From NCBI GenBank assembly GCA_037176885.1, contig JAWWNJ010000074.1, positions 62,001 to 126,000 on the forward strand: a stretch of DNA of 64,000 nt, in the 5' to 3' direction. Both the position numbers and the translations under genes were made by a program. This document shows positions 10,816 through 24,161 of this stretch, piece after piece (the stretch's first letter is position 1; each line of letters opens with the position of its first letter). The stretch comes from Favolaschia claudopus (lineage: Eukaryota > Basidiomycota > Agaricomycetes > Agaricales > Mycenaceae). The notes beneath the pieces are model-generated. The model was given only the letters and a program-made list of their open reading frames with translations, searched no databases and was not told the DNA's origin.

Positions 10816-13800
10816 AAGGCCGAGACGGAGCGCTCAAAGTGCTGTGTACGAGTCAGTGTGGCTTGCGGAATGAATTTTCACCTCCACGCATTACTTCGAG
10901 AAGGGCAGGAGCCACAGTTTCAGAGTAAGAATTGGGGCGCAGAAATACAGCTCTTCATTGAACGTGCGGGTCGAGCGGACCCGGGGTATTTGCCCGGGGC
11001 CCGGCAGCGTGAACCTGAGCGGGTCGTATGCATGCATGCGTGCGCTGTACCTCACCTTATTGTGTATTACGGGTACAATTTCCAATTGCCCTGCTTCCAG
11101 AAAGAAAAATCTTTATTATTTTGTTTTTACGCGAGCCAACCGCGCGAGTCTCGGAGGAAGTTCTGGAAAACCCAGTTGACAGGGAGAAGGGTCCGCGGTG
11201 AATTGGGCGGGGGAGATACGGGCGGACGGGGTAAGGTGAACCCCCCCAGGCCCCAGGCGTTAGAAGACGTAGACGTCGACGGAGGAGGAAGAAGTAAAGA
11301 ACAGAAGATATGCGGTGATGATTGATGCGCTCCGACACGGACCTTCCCGAGCTTCCATTGTTCATGTTCTAGCGTCTTGCTCTTAGCCTTCACGTCGTCA
11401 TCGACGCTTCCTAGCTTCCTTTCTTATCTTTCGAATCGTTCCTGGGTCCTGGCTAGATCGCGCCGAATTTCTCGGACGACGTTGAGGGACGTTGGGGCGG
11501 TAAATTGGCGGAAAAGACGCAATTTTCAAGACTGAATGAACTGGACAATGCGAAGTCTTTTGCCCCGCGGCGGCTCGAGGCACCTTTCGTGGCGTGCAAA
11601 CTTTCTTGTAAAAAGGAACAAAGCCTGTTTGAAGCGTCGGAAACGCGTCAGTGGCGGTCTCGAATGCGCCTCGTTGAACTCCACTTCGCTCGGACTCGAT
11701 TGGCGGATGCCAATTTGAATTCAATGCAACTCAGATTGCAGGACGAGCCGGTGAGTCTAATGTTAACGAACGTCGGCAACGACGCGTTCAAGCTCAACCT
11801 TTCTACCTTCGCTCGCCCCTGTCGTCGACGACACATCATTCAGGGCGGCCTCGGTACCGGCAACCCCACCCACTGATAGGCTCCATTTTCTCCTACTTCA
11901 ACAGCACAAGTTTCCGAAATAATCGCAAAAACGAATCGGGTATCCTGACGACCCAAACACGGTCGTTTCACGTTTCTCCAAGAGTCTTAAAACAACGGAC
12001 CCTCCGCGTTTTTCGAAGCAAATCTTTCACGCAATAGCATGTGCTGTAGTCGCTGCTCAGTTTTGCCTCGGGAACGGATGGAAATGGATTTATTACGCCG
12101 CCCCGCGACATTTCCGTCCGGTTTCCGCTCAAGGGGTTCAATTCAACTCTATCTTACTATGAACGTGTCTTAGCTCTCTTTGTCGCCCCCGCTTCTCCTG
12201 TGGGCGAAACACCGTGCCTAGAATCCATACTACTCCTTCGCGCTAGGCCGTTCGGTTCGGATTTTACTCTTAATACTGTGTATCAGTCAAGCACATGCAG
12301 AAATGCATTTCCGCTTTCCGCTATCTTTCCGAGCTAGTCCGTATATCTGGATGGACGACCGAATTCTTTGTCAACACCCCGCTATTATTCACCTTCAACG
12401 TACGGTACAATATTCCATATTCATAACTCCTGCTTCGAACTTGGGCCCGCGGATGTTTCTTTTCTTGCAAGGCATGATGTTGAATCCTCTGTAATGCAAG
12501 TGGAAGCAACGCTTACACGAGCGCTCATTTAACCGGTTTTATTTTTTAGCTGACGCCGCCGCATCCCAGCGACTCCATTACTCGCCGGCGCCTATGCCTC
12601 ATGGTACAACGGACATTCACGGAATTCTCGATATGGCCGTCTCTTCCCCCCTCAAGCAGCAGCTGCAAGGGGACTCAACCGCATCAAGAAATGGATATTC
12701 ATGTCCTATCCGTGTACATTTGGTACTTACCTCAAACCTGCGCTGGTCCCGCGATGAAATGAAACGAGAATTCCGGGTACATAACCGGAAGCCCTCGCAC
12801 AGAAAATTCGGGACTCCGTATCTTTCGGGGACGGATGACGCGGCCTCTGGCTTTGGCTACGGATGCGGAGAGACTCGACTCTCACTGTCTGCGGCGCCCG
12901 ACGATGCGTGTGCCTGTGGCCGAGACGACCGATTGATGTAGTTCATGTTCAATCGTGGTCAACATGTACGTGAACGGTTTATTGCTATTGTGGGATTCCG
13001 AGTGGTTGTGGGAAGACTGACTCTTCATGGCTCCATGCTTGTGCAAGTGGTCGCGAAGGCCGTTTAGTGTATCCAATGTTCAACATGTTCCTGTACGTGA
13101 ACGGTCTATTTCTATAGTTGGATTCTGACACAAATGTCGTCAAAAACTCAGCATGTCGAGGAGGACCACACGTTCTATGCCGTCTGCCCGCGCCGCGGTA
13201 CTCGACGGACTTCGAGTCAGCTTGCATTTATCCTCGTTCAGTCTAGTTGAATTTCCCCCAACTTCACTGGCTGAGTCGGGCTCTGGGTAGGTTCTTTTCC
13301 TCGGCCCAACCTCCTCTCACCTTATTTTAGAGATTCTACCGCTACGTTGATTTCGAACGACTGCCATTCGCCGTCTGTAAGAGTCAATTCCGAGGCGAAT
13401 TCAATCACCAATTTCTTTGAATGAATGAACAGGGAATGTTTTTGGTCTTCTCTTTACGACACAAATTCAACCATACGCATGGTTCATATGGTTCACTGTC
13501 CGCGAATTTGTTTCTGACACAAATATTAATTCCCCGCTCAATGCCATAAAGATCCCTCCGCCAGTGCTCATTTCGTAGGACTGTACTAATGCAGAGCAGG
13601 GTCGCATTCACATACGGGATCAGTACCGTCGTGAAACAACACCTTATCTTAGTGCTTCCCAGTCCCACACGCGACGCCGCAGACGACATTCCGTCCAATT
13701 TCGAAGACGTGCGGGGTATCGAACCGGATTCTTGACGCTTCGCGGGCAGCTGCTTCTCTTCTCTCGCTACGGACTTACCTCCTGATAAAGGCACCCAAAC

Positions 13801-15340
13801 CTATCTTCGTTCCGCTTAGCAACGGCAATACGGTCCGACGCCACGGCTCGTGGCGTTCGATAATATTAACGAACGGAACGTTGGAAGAACGTTCCAGTTT
13901 CCAATTTTCTCTCGACTTTTTTTTTCATTCCTTGGCGACCAACGAAAGTGCTCTGTAGCTGATTCAACTGGTCACTCAGAGGCAAAGGGAATCCTTATTC
14001 CTGGGTCTCGCGACTGGCAGTGAATGTGCGACGACGACTCCCGAGTCGAATATACTGTATATCTTCGAGCTCCGAGTCAACGCCCGGCTCGCCGCATTTA
14101 ATAGCCACGGGTCGACGATCCTCACAAGTGCTTGCGCATTCACCGTATGCGAGGTCCAACCAGCTGGGCGACAGGGAGACTGCCGATAGAGTCGGGGAGG
14201 TATGTTATTGCACATGCGAAGCTGGAGCTTGGGGCCTATTTCGCCGAAGTATTGAATATTGGGAAAAACACGCGCCAAATACGAAAGAGCCACAGGAGTT
14301 GGTCCCTGGCAGTCCCTGGCTCAAAGTCTTGACTCGGAAAGTCCTTCTTCGAATCGCAGTTACTTTCATCCTGGACCCATATGAAATTGATTTGCGGGAT
14401 GTGGGAATCCCATGAAAATCATTCTGAGCGACTCGGAGGTGAGCAACTGTGAACGACTTCGCGAAGGAACGGCTCACTAGAATTTCGATGGAGACTTGGT
14501 CGGCGCGCGGGTGGTACTTATCGGGCGCTATCTGTCCTCCAGCGTACACAATTTGAAAGCGAACGGCTCAAGTCGTGGCCTTGAGCTTGAAGCTTGAAGG
14601 GTCGAGGAGGTAAGTAGGAGAGAACCTTCTCGGCAGGAGGTGAAACGTATTCAAGCGAGTTCGTATACGATCGAGAGCACGAGACGTGGCCACCGGACAG
14701 TCGGACTATAGGCGAAGTAGACAGCGCGGGGAAGGACGCGTCCTACCGCCTCGCAATTCAATTCATCATAGGCGTCTGTGCCACGCCGTAGAGGGAGCTG
14801 CAACTACGATGAGTTGGGATGAGCCATGAACACGGCGGGTGCGTCAACAGCACACCCTTCTCAACCAGAGAAACCCGAGAAAATTGAGGCGCGTAGCAAG
14901 CGCGGAGGGGAAAGTTTGGTCACGGGTGCCAAGATTGCGGGGATGCGCTCTTGACGATTTGTCGATATTATTGTAATTACGCAGTAATTACGCCCGAATG
15001 TCGCGTACGCCGAAACATGTGCTTTTCGTCGGCACCGTCTCGGCACTCGGCGTGCCGGCTCAGGGCGCAGCGCATGTGGCGGGGGAGCATGTGGTTTACG
15101 CTGAGCCCACTGTGGCCAGCGATGCACGTTTTAGCACGTTTTTATTCTATGCGTCGAAGGAATTCTAAGAAGACTTGCCTTACGGATTCTCCGACAGACT
15201 ATTCCTTTTTCAACTGCTTCAAACCTGCTTCAGATTCCAAAGGAGTTCGAGTGGCAGGGAAAACGGAAGCGATAAGTAAACGACCAGCGGAAACAATTGA
15301 GCCTTTTCTGTGAAATTCCGGAAACAGGCGAGGTTGAGGC
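10816..15340. other. No gene recognised over 4.5 kb
   Basis: Several open frames of 60-230 codons occur, for example near 10633-11325 and 13405-13794. None shows a domain, a consistent exon chain or a start context I can support. This is probably old transposon or intergenic sequence. Confidence 0.4.
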
Positions 15341-16749
15341 CAAGGGTGTGCCGGCCCGTCAAGCCGAGACCTAGGGCAGGGAGGGTGGTTCGACCCGGAA
15401 GGGTCAGAAAAAAAAATAATTGATTATTTTTTGGGGGGTGGAATATGGTTCTGGGGGCCCAAATATGCCTAGAAATCACTGTTACTGTTGTTTCTACCCG
15501 AAATATCCCGGTCAACAACGTTCAAATCGCTCTTTTCGGGTTTCACCGGCAGTCCATCCTATTTGGGACGATCAACTTTGGCTGTATTTGATATCAGAGG
15601 CAACGGAGAATACAATCCATGTGCCTCTTTGCTGGGTTGTAATAAATATCTGGTGCTTAATTCATCCTATACCACCTCTAATAGTTGTCTTGGGCTCATA
15701 TTTTGACTCAAGTTTCGGTCAAGCACTTCGGCACGATGATATCACGTGAATAATTACTCGATTTGGGCAGTACGTAATGCTTACGTGGTAGGGTGGTTTA
15801 GCCAAAAAGTCGGTTTGAAAAAAAACGGCCATAGGTATTTTTTTTTGGTTTCCGCCAAGGGGAGAAATGTCAGACACGACCTACCGTGAGAGGGAGATAT
15901 GGATCGTGCCTGCTATATAAGGCTTGACAGGCGCCTTATATAGGCATTGATGCGATCATTATTACGTAGACAGGGCTCAAGGCGCCGAAAAACTTTTTTA
16001 AAAGTTGCGCAGAATCCTCCAATTCGTGCAGAAAATACTTGACTTGGGGATTTCCTTTTGGGGAAAGAAATCCACTCTCACGGTAGGTCGTGTCCGACAT
16101 TTCTATCGTGCGTACCCCTTGGTTTCCGCACACCCTTGGTTGAGGCAACGAGGAGAAGGAAGCAATTTCTTCTTCGTCGTAACGTTACACCAGTAGCTGC
16201 AAAACGCCCCCTGCAAGTTATGAATCCAAGGGTGTGCGGAAAAAAAAAAAAATACCTATGGCCGTTTTTTTTCAAACCGACCTTTTGGCTGAACCACCCT
16301 ACCACGTAAGCATTACGTACTGCCCAAATCGAGTAATTATTCACGTGATATCATCGTGCCGAAGTGCTTGACCGAAACTTGAGTGAAAATATGAGCCCAA
16401 GACAACTATTAGAGGTGGTATAGGATGAATTAAGCACCAGATATTTATTACAACCCAGCAAAGAGGCACATGGATTGTATTCTCCGTTGCCTCTGATATC
16501 AAATACAGCCAAAGTTGATCGTCCCAAATAGGATGGACTGCCGGTGAAACCCGAAAAGAGCGATTTGAACGTTGTTGACCGGGATATTTCGGGTAGAAAC
16601 AACAGTAACAGTGATTTCTGGGCGTATTTGAGCCCCCAGAACCATATTCCAGCCCCCAAAAAATAATCAATTATTTTTTTTTCTGACCCTCCCGGGTCGA
16701 ACCACCCTCCCTGCCCTAGGTCTCGGCTTGACGGGCCGGCACACCCTTG
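15341..16749. mobile_element. Fold-back element with ~506-bp inverted arms
   Basis: The arms 15341-15846 and 16240-16749 are near-identical inverted copies, so 110-residue look-alike frames appear on both strands. The outer ends read CAAGGGTGTGCCGGCC inward. Inner homopolymer runs differ in length (T9 versus A13). A second, inner inverted pair exists (about 15849-15895 and 16073-16130), and the end-like string CAAGGGTGTGCGG recurs inside. This suggests nesting or partial duplication of an end. No target duplication was found. There is no credible gene. Confidence 0.8.
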
Positions 16750-18151
16750 TATGAATCGTAAATTCGCAAGATTTGACTGAGAATTTCGGCTTGGCTTGGG
16801 AGGTTTAGGTCGGAGATCTACCGAATGGCGGCCTTTTGCTTGGCGTCGATATCATGCCGATAAGCGTCGATCCGCATATGTCTGACAGATGTGGCGGATA
16901 AGATAAGAAAATACGGTTCAACTGAAACGACATCTAGCAGCGATTAGCACTGAGCCTTTCCTTGTCGCGATTAGCCTTGACAGCAGTAGAGTCGAGAAAC
17001 ACGAGCCCCATACATAGCCAATTTTCTTCCGTCGCACCCAATAAGTTGCAACAATTTCTTCGCCCCCAACCGATACAACGCCATCAGGCGCCATCGTTTG
17101 CGATTTGCGTTCCAATTCCCACAAATGTCTCCGGCGGCCTGCTGTCGGGAGCTGTCGGGCCCGCCCACGTTACGGAAGGACAGTGGGAACGGGTCAGTCC
17201 CAAAATGGCAATATGGGTCCAATGCGATGCGATACTGATGCGATCGAAAAGCCGGAGGCTAAGTCCAAATAATCCTATTTTGGACGATTTACCTGTCAAA
17301 CACGGAGGCGGCGGACCGTTATGCCCGTTTCCTGACAGCGACATTGAGCTCTACAGTGTATGTGGGATTGGCGCGGCGATGACTTGAACCAGCTCTTCAA
17401 CCCATGCGGCACGGCATATGGGCACGTCAGAACAAATGTAGGCGCGCCGCCGAAAGTTGCAGAATGAGGCCTAATGAGGCACGTTCTATGGTATTCACAA
17501 GCGCAGCGGCGCTCCGCTCGAGTCAGAGGAGTCAGACGGTGCTTCGAACCATGACCCGAGGATATCCACACGTGGTCGGATATGTTGTGGGACCTGAATA
17601 GACCTGAATTGAAATAGTCCCCCCGCTGTCTCTCATCTGAGCGCTAAATAGGCTTGCCTTGACGTGTACCATATCCGTGAGCCGCCGGTTGAGGAACGCT
17701 CGATGCCGCGAACATGAATTCGCCATCGCAGCATTCGAGCAGTGTGTATGTAGTGGAATCTCCTGGATTCTCGAAAGGCAAAAAGCGGGTTCACAAAAGC
17801 CGACCTACGTCACAGACAGCCAGTGAACGGACACGGATTCCAAATAAAGTACACACCGATGGGATACCCGCACGCCGCGATAACCGTAGCTGTAGCATGC
17901 AATAGCGTGGTCCAGACTCGGCCCCTTCAATTCATTGCGTTTTCCAAGAGAACATCGAGGTAAGTACCACCAATGAGCGGCGCGCGCGACTCTGTCAATG
18001 GAAGTCACCGTGTAACGGAAAGCAACTTATCGCAGCGTTCCGCTGCGCAGTATCCCGAGCCCGGAGGCCACTCGCCGCACTGGTGAGCAAAGATGGAATC
18101 GAATCACACGAACACGGTGGCGGCGGCTACTCACCGTGACCGTGAACTTTG
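16750..18151. other. No gene recognised
   Basis: Only short frames without motifs are present. Nothing here could be tied to a family. Confidence 0.35.
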
Positions 18152-18770
18152 ATCTTGTGACTGCCGCTTCATTCACTGTGCATCTGTATTCCAGACAGGG
18201 CAGTAGTAGACTGGTGTGGGTGAGGAGAAGAAATCGTAGCCGGCTGATCTCCTGGCCGTGGGGCGACCAGATGCGCGAGAAGGCACCCAATCGCGCCCAC
18301 CCTACATACTGCCCTGAAACCAGAATACAGTATACCTGAGTAGCAGTGCGATGCTCAACTTGAAGGGAAACTTGAACTGGAATTGGTTCGAAGTGAACCA
18401 CGCAAGACATCATTCCTGGAGCCCTGTGTAAAGAGCAAATTAAGGGTGAGGTGGGTGGGCAAAAGAAAGATCTTGATACTCGTACGAGAGGAAGTCGACT
18501 GAAAGACCTTGAAGGGGTCGTGCCGTGTGTCGGACATGGAAGTCAGGAGGAAGAGAGTCATATCACCCGTCACTCAGCTAGTCACAAGATCATGCACTCC
18601 TTTCGCAGGCTCAGGAGTGCCCCCATCTTGTGACTGCCGCTTCATTCACTGTGCATCTGTATTCCAGACAGGGCAGTAGTAGACTGGTGTGGGTGAGGAG
18701 AAGACAGCCGGAAATTGTAGCCGGCTGATCTCCTGGCCGTGGGGCGACCAGATGCGCGAGAAGGCACCCA
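18152..18770. repeat. Dispersed repeat family, two direct copies
   Basis: Copies at 18152-18289 and 18625-18770 are nearly identical. The second has an extra 8-bp stretch after GAGGAGAAG. Its extended version (through about 18840) is found again, diverged and inverted, at about 49193-49380. These are multi-copy elements of unknown type. Confidence 0.8.
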
Positions 18771-20945
18771 GAGAGCAAGACGCCAGGCGAGGGCATCTGA
18801 GAGACCGCGACTAGCCCAAAAGAAGGCGGCTGGATGAAATGAACAGGTGGACATCCACTCTAGATGTGAACACAAGTATCTAGATTCTAGGAGCGCACGG
18901 AAACACATGGAAAGAACTTGAGAGGAGATGTCCGACCCGAAATCATGATTTATGAGCGGGATTGAGAATGATGAATATACAAACTGAGTGGCGGCCAATG
19001 TTCGAGCTCGGAGCGGCACAGGAGATTACTTGACTCGGCGTCAGTCAAGCTGTATATTAGCACTTTTCGCGGCCGTTTGGGTAAACGTATCCGTGTATGT
19101 TGAAAGCGAGACCAGGATCAAGTTCAAAAAGCAGCCCCCATCAGAGCCCCGGTGTCATAGTAAGTGCAGGCAGCGTAAATTTTGGCAGTTGATTTCATGC
19201 GTACTGGATCGGCGAAGGAAGCTCAGTGAAGCAACCGGGAGCACAGCTGTAAAGGGTCACTAGTTCAGTAGTTGGAACTCAGAGAACTCCGAATTCGATA
19301 GTAGCGGAATCACAATAAGTTGAATCAACCGTGGGATCCACGGCTCGCGTGGCTCATCGCAAAACAAGCAGGTCCACCAGAACCAGGACGAACTCGTAAT
19401 ACAGTCGCCGGGAAACAAACTTGAATGTCACCGGGTTGTGGAGACGGCAGCGCGTATGGAAGTCCAAGGACCAGGAACACTGGACTGAGGTCGTCTTCTG
19501 AGCTTTGAAGCAGATAAGCTGGAACGATGCCTCGAATACGGCATGAGCTCAAGAATGTAGGCTCAGATCTCCGAATCCGAGGGGGGAAGTAGCCTCGGAG
19601 TGAGTTCCGCCGGAAAGAGATGGCATTAAGAGAACACGATGCGTTTGAATTAATGGATAGTGAGTCGATGTGCACAAAGCGCATAGCGCAAGTTCGTTGA
19701 ATGGGCCTATAAACCGAGCCAGCGAGCCGTTCATAGACATAGACAAGCGCGAGGTTGAGCCTCAGAGCATCCGCATCCGCGTAGGGTCACAAATCGAGAG
19801 CAATGAAACTCAATTGAGTGTGTCAGAGTACGGCCGGCTCATAGTGCGAGCGAGAAGCCCAGGGATAATATAGAAGTGATGGTAATCGGGATCGGAATTG
19901 ATTCAAATTGTAGCGCAAGTAGCAAGTTTTCGAATAGATTTGACATAAGTAAGATTTCATGCCCTAAGCGTAACAGAAGCACAGTAAACGGATTCATGGA
20001 GGATAGTTGATCGCCATTATCCGCTCATTGAGGGAAGCTCGAGTGCGTTGAAACAGAGATAGCGGTCGCGCAAGCAGTGGCGGGTAGAGGAAACCCGCGC
20101 TCATAGAAGCCCCGAACGGAGCCCCACACTGGCCGTCGTCATCCCAAATCGATACGGCAAAACGCATCATGCCCCTGGAGGAAGCGTGCGGAAGAGAGGT
20201 ATTGGGATCAGTGGTGAGCAGTCGTCGATGGGGCACAAGTTGCGTAGCAGACAAGGCTGGTCGAAGCCAAACAGCTAGATCATATCCGGACGAAGCAACA
20301 TCGTACATAACCCATTGAGGTGTTTCGAGGAGCCGCTGGGTATTTAAATCCGGTACAGCAATTCCATGTTGACACAATCAGAGCCGGTAGGAGAGTTCAA
20401 GAAGCGGAAACTTGGATGTGGATAGTCCAGACAGAATTGAACCAATCATACACGGTTTGCATGGCGCATCGACTATATGATCATGATTACTCATTGTAAA
20501 CACTGAATACAGGTTCGGGGAAGGAATCTACAATCAGCAGAGCGTTGTTCTAGCTCCGAGATACTGTAGGATAGATCAATTTGCGATGAAACAAGAGCCA
20601 CGCCGTATCCGCTGTATGCGGGACATGAACTGGATGGAATAAATCAAGCGATGAGGCAGAGATACGCCAGTATACCGTATCAGTAGAGATATCAAAAGAC
20701 AGAGTGTGGACGCCATGATCCAAGTAGACCGTGGCAGAGTCACACAGAGATGCTGAGACAAGGTAGACGTAGTCGCGTAGACGGAAAGGAAGAAGGACAC
20801 GTATGACATCATGGGGAGTAACGAGGAGGCGCCTTAGGTGAACAGCGACGGGTGCAGGTGCGGCATAGAATTGCAACACACACATATGTGGGCGAACAAT
20901 TCCAACGACTCCGAGTCCTAGATGTCATGCTTGGCACGTGTAGGT

Positions 20946-21087
20946 GCAGGTCAACGATTTGAAGATTCAGAAAGCGGAATCGCAAGTGTAGAGTTATCGA
21001 AAAGCGACCAGGCGCAGGTCAACGATTTGAAGATTCAAAAAGCGGAATCGCAAGTGTAGAGTTATCGAAAAGCGACCAGGCGCAGGT
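20946..21087. repeat. 68-bp tandem duplication
   Basis: The unit at 20946-21013 is repeated at 21014-21081 with about one base change. A third copy starts and stops at 21082-21087. Confidence 0.85.
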
Positions 21088-21807
21088 TCGAGATTGTGGA
21101 TGGGATTGGAGAAGATTTGACCCGGATGTAATGGAGAAGGGGGGAGGCGTAACGGCATGATCTGATTGCGAAGCGTAACCTTAGGCAGTGCATGATCGCT
21201 TGCAGGTATGGAATGGTAAACCGGTGGAGGCATGAATTTGACCAAAACAACTGGAGAAGCATGCTAAGTCGCTAACTGCGGGATGTACCGCTCGGGTATG
21301 GAGTCGTGAAGAGAGTAGGCATGAAATCAAACGGGATATGATGGGAAAGCGTCCAGAGACACTGGGCCTCGCAGGATGCAGCCACTCACGGGTATGGAGT
21401 GATGAACAAAATGAAGTCATAGAGCGTGGGGGTGACGCTGACCTTCGCGGCCATGGAATCGTAAATAGAATAAAATCGTAGAGCGTGCGGATGCGCTGAC
21501 ACTTGGGGAAAGCCGCTCGCAGGTACAGCATCTTAAGTAGAAGTAGGTATGAAGATCAAGAGGGATATAATCAGAAAGCGTTTGTAGATAGCACCTTGGG
21601 GGTATGGAATCAGAAAGTATTCGGAAAGTAATTGTAGAGCGTACGTAGACGCTGGCACGGCATCGGAAGACGTGAGTAGACACTGACCCTCGCAGAATGT
21701 ATCCGCTCGCGGGTATGAAGACGTAAACGGAATATCGTCGTAGAACGTTTGTAGACGCTGGGCCTCGCAGGACGTAACCTGGAAACGGAATATCGTCGCA
21801 GAGCGTT

Positions 21808-22412
21808 GGAATTCGAACTCGCCCCGGAAAGTGTGACGTCACAAGTGACAATCATCACACTTTCCGCGTCGGCTTTAATCGGTGTGTCCCAAGTGTGTCC
21901 CTCCCACCACATCTAAAGTATCAAACACCCGCGGCACAAGATAGCGCCGCGCAGCGGGCCTCGCGGCGAGCGCTGGCACCACGCAGTGGGCCTCCGCGGC
22001 GAGCGGCTGCACCACGCAGTGGGCCTCCGCGGCGAGCGGCTGCACCACGCAGTGGGCCATAGCGGCGAGCGAAGCACCACGCAGTGGGCCCCGCGGCGAG
22101 CAGAAGCCCCGCGCAGCGGTCGGGGTCTGGGGTGGAAAACCCCAGCCGTCCGGGCCGGCGCCCGCAACCCTTCCTCCATTGCCTCATTTTTTCTATGTGT
22201 ATGTACTTTGTGCAATTTATGTAAAACTCAAATTTCCCATTAAAAAGACAAACAAATACAGACAAAAAAAGCCCCCCCGCCAGCGAGAGGGCCAGCGCCA
22301 ACAAAAAGGTCAACGCCAGCAAAATGGCCAGTGCCAGCGAAGGGGAGGTGTGGGTGATTCAAGGAAAGTGTGACCGTCACATGTCACACTTTCCGGGGCG
22401 GGTTCGGCCTCC
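21808..22412. mobile_element. 605-bp element with 9-bp duplication, inserted in the satellite
   Basis: The terminal inverted repeat is GGA(ATT/GGC)CGAAC(T/C)CGCC followed by CCGGAAAGTGTGAC on both sides. The 9-bp CAGAGCGTT flanks it at 21799-21807 and 22413-22421. A 9-bp duplication points to a Mutator-like origin, but the flanking satellite also contains this string, so some caution is needed. The interior is GC-rich and carries two small tandem arrays. Confidence 0.75.
21949..22120. repeat. 33-bp minisatellite inside the 605-bp element
   Basis: About five units of CACGCAGTGGGCC...GCGGCGAGCGG follow each other, some with short indels. An 18-bp array built on GCCAGCGCCAACAAAAAG follows at about 22277-22345. 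Confidence 0.75.
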
Positions 22413-22760
22413 CAGAGCGTTCGTACTTAGACGCTGGGCCTCGCAGGACGTAACCCGGAAATGGAATATCGTCGTAGAGCGTTCATAGACGCTGGGCCTC
22501 GCGGGACGTAACTCGTAAACGGAATTGAGTCGTCGAGCGTTCCTTGACGCTGGGCCTCGCGGGACGTAACCCGTAAACAGAATTGAGTCGTAGAGCGTTC
22601 CTTGACGCTGGGCCTTGCGGGAAGAAACATATAAACAGAATAGAGTCGTAGGGCGTATGTAAACGCTTGGCCTCGCGGGATGTAGCCCGTGAACGGAATA
22701 GAGTTGTAGAGCATTCGTAGACGTTGGGCCCGACGGGGGATCGTAAAGCGTATGATGCAT

Positions 22761-24161
22761 TTCAACGTAAAACCCTGCGGGTATGGAATTGGAAGTGAAT
22801 GTAGTCGGCTCGAAACCTAACTTCGCCTTGGAAATTGATGTTCACTAAATGCAGACAGGAGTATTAGATAGACGTAGGTCGCATTTCCGGATAGATGAAG
22901 ATAGAAATGAAGTCCATAAACCAACCATAAACGCATGCAGGCGTGGAAGATATGGAGTCCATAAACGCATGTAAGCCTGGACTAAGCGGGATATAACCGC
23001 AAGCATAAAACCTGACCGGATGTAACGGCTCAACGCATGTAGGCGCAGGTATGAAGTCCATAAACACATGTAGAGTAGATGTAGACGTAGCAGAAAACAC
23101 TTGAGCTCCTCCTCAGATCACGTGCCAAACACTTTTTTTTGTATCAGCATTTATATTCCGCAACAAGCAAAACCCTTAGTGCTAAGACGCGGTGCCCGAA
23201 GGCGAATAGGTACTGTGAAAGTTCGTCCGTGGTATGTAGAGTATAGTTGTGGAGAGGGTGGGTGAACGCATCCATCGACTTGGAACGGTAACTGGACATA
23301 AGGACATAGAGAAAGAAAAGGAAAAGGGGCATAAAGAGGTCGGCCTTTGAGCGAGGCAACCAGCTCGCATCGCAAGATCCCATCGACTCGGGTCCATCAC
23401 GCCAGCGAGCCACGGAAACTGAAACTGCTGTAAAACCTTGGTTTAACCAGTCTTTGCTGGCCAGGAGCTAAACAAACGGGGGGCCCAAGTCCCCGAGTTT
23501 CCCGGCGGCCTATCAACAACGTCGGTACACTAGCCGCTCGCCTCGAATTTTGGGCAGGCCGGTCCAGTACGTCGCGGTTCTGGGGTCGGTGATGGATGAA
23601 TGGAAAGGGAAATGGATGTGGGAGCAGGCTCGTCGCAAGTGACGGGTTTGGCGAACCAACTGTACAGGTGAACGGGGCATGCCTCGTGGCGAGCAAGCGA
23701 GGTGATACGCGGCAGCGTGTGACATGTAACGGATGTCGTGGGGGGACGGTGGACGAGGTGGACGATGAATTGGCTGTCGTAGGACGTCGTAGGGGGTGTA
23801 CGATGCTGTCTGGGTGTTTGGAAACCGGGTGGTAGCAGATAGCGGAGGTTGCAGCGAGTTTAGCGTCGAAATGAGGTGGATTCACCTCGGCGTTGCGGAT
23901 GACGTTGGGGAACGGTTTAGCCTTTGAAGTGGCATACTTGGGTCCTTCAACATTGAAGGGGTCGGCGGGACGACGAGGTGCTGTCGAAATTTTGAGAGCG
24001 GGGCGCGAGCCTGGCTCCCCTCTTGTCAGACCACATCGTGGTAAGAGATCAAGAGGCACCTGACGTGCCAAACACGTCGAGAAGTAGGGTCGACTTCATT
24101 GTCAAGCAATATGGCCGGAAAACTGAGCGCAATCTCTTTGAGAAGGTTGCGAACGAGGAGT
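22761..24161. other. No supported gene; one long unlikely frame
   Basis: A 224-codon minus-strand frame (23397-24071) is open but compositionally simple (Pro/Arg/Ser/Thr). It has no motif or splice support, so I do not call it a gene. The rest is diverged satellite-like sequence. Confidence 0.35.

Larger units (their letters stand above)
21280..22760. repeat. Degenerate satellite, ~59-bp unit
   Basis: Units containing GGGCCTCGCGGGACGTAACC and GAGTCGTAGAGCGTT recur every 58-60 bp, clearest at 22430-22740 and more diverged at 21280-21800. The array is split by an insertion at 21808-22412. Minus-strand frames show a repeating PRGPAS/RLYSV-type peptide, which reflects the unit length and is not evidence for a protein. 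Similar but weaker text runs through 18.8-21.3 and 22.8-23.1 kb. Confidence 0.7.

Noticed and set aside
10633..11325. 230-codon plus-strand open frame
   Set aside because: It starts inside the hAT-like element and runs across its end. The peptide has no recognisable fold or motif.
15420..15749. 110-residue frames mirrored at 15420-15749 and 16341-16670
   Set aside because: They are the same sequence in the two arms of the fold-back element. Homopolymer-adjacent start, no motif.
22000..22120. CRISPR-like array
   Set aside because: The repeats are contiguous units without unique spacers and the genome is fungal. It is a minisatellite.
23397..24071. 224-codon minus-strand open frame
   Set aside because: Low-complexity Pro/Arg/Ser composition, no domain, no splice support, and overlap with a dispersed-repeat neighbourhood. 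Most likely chance.
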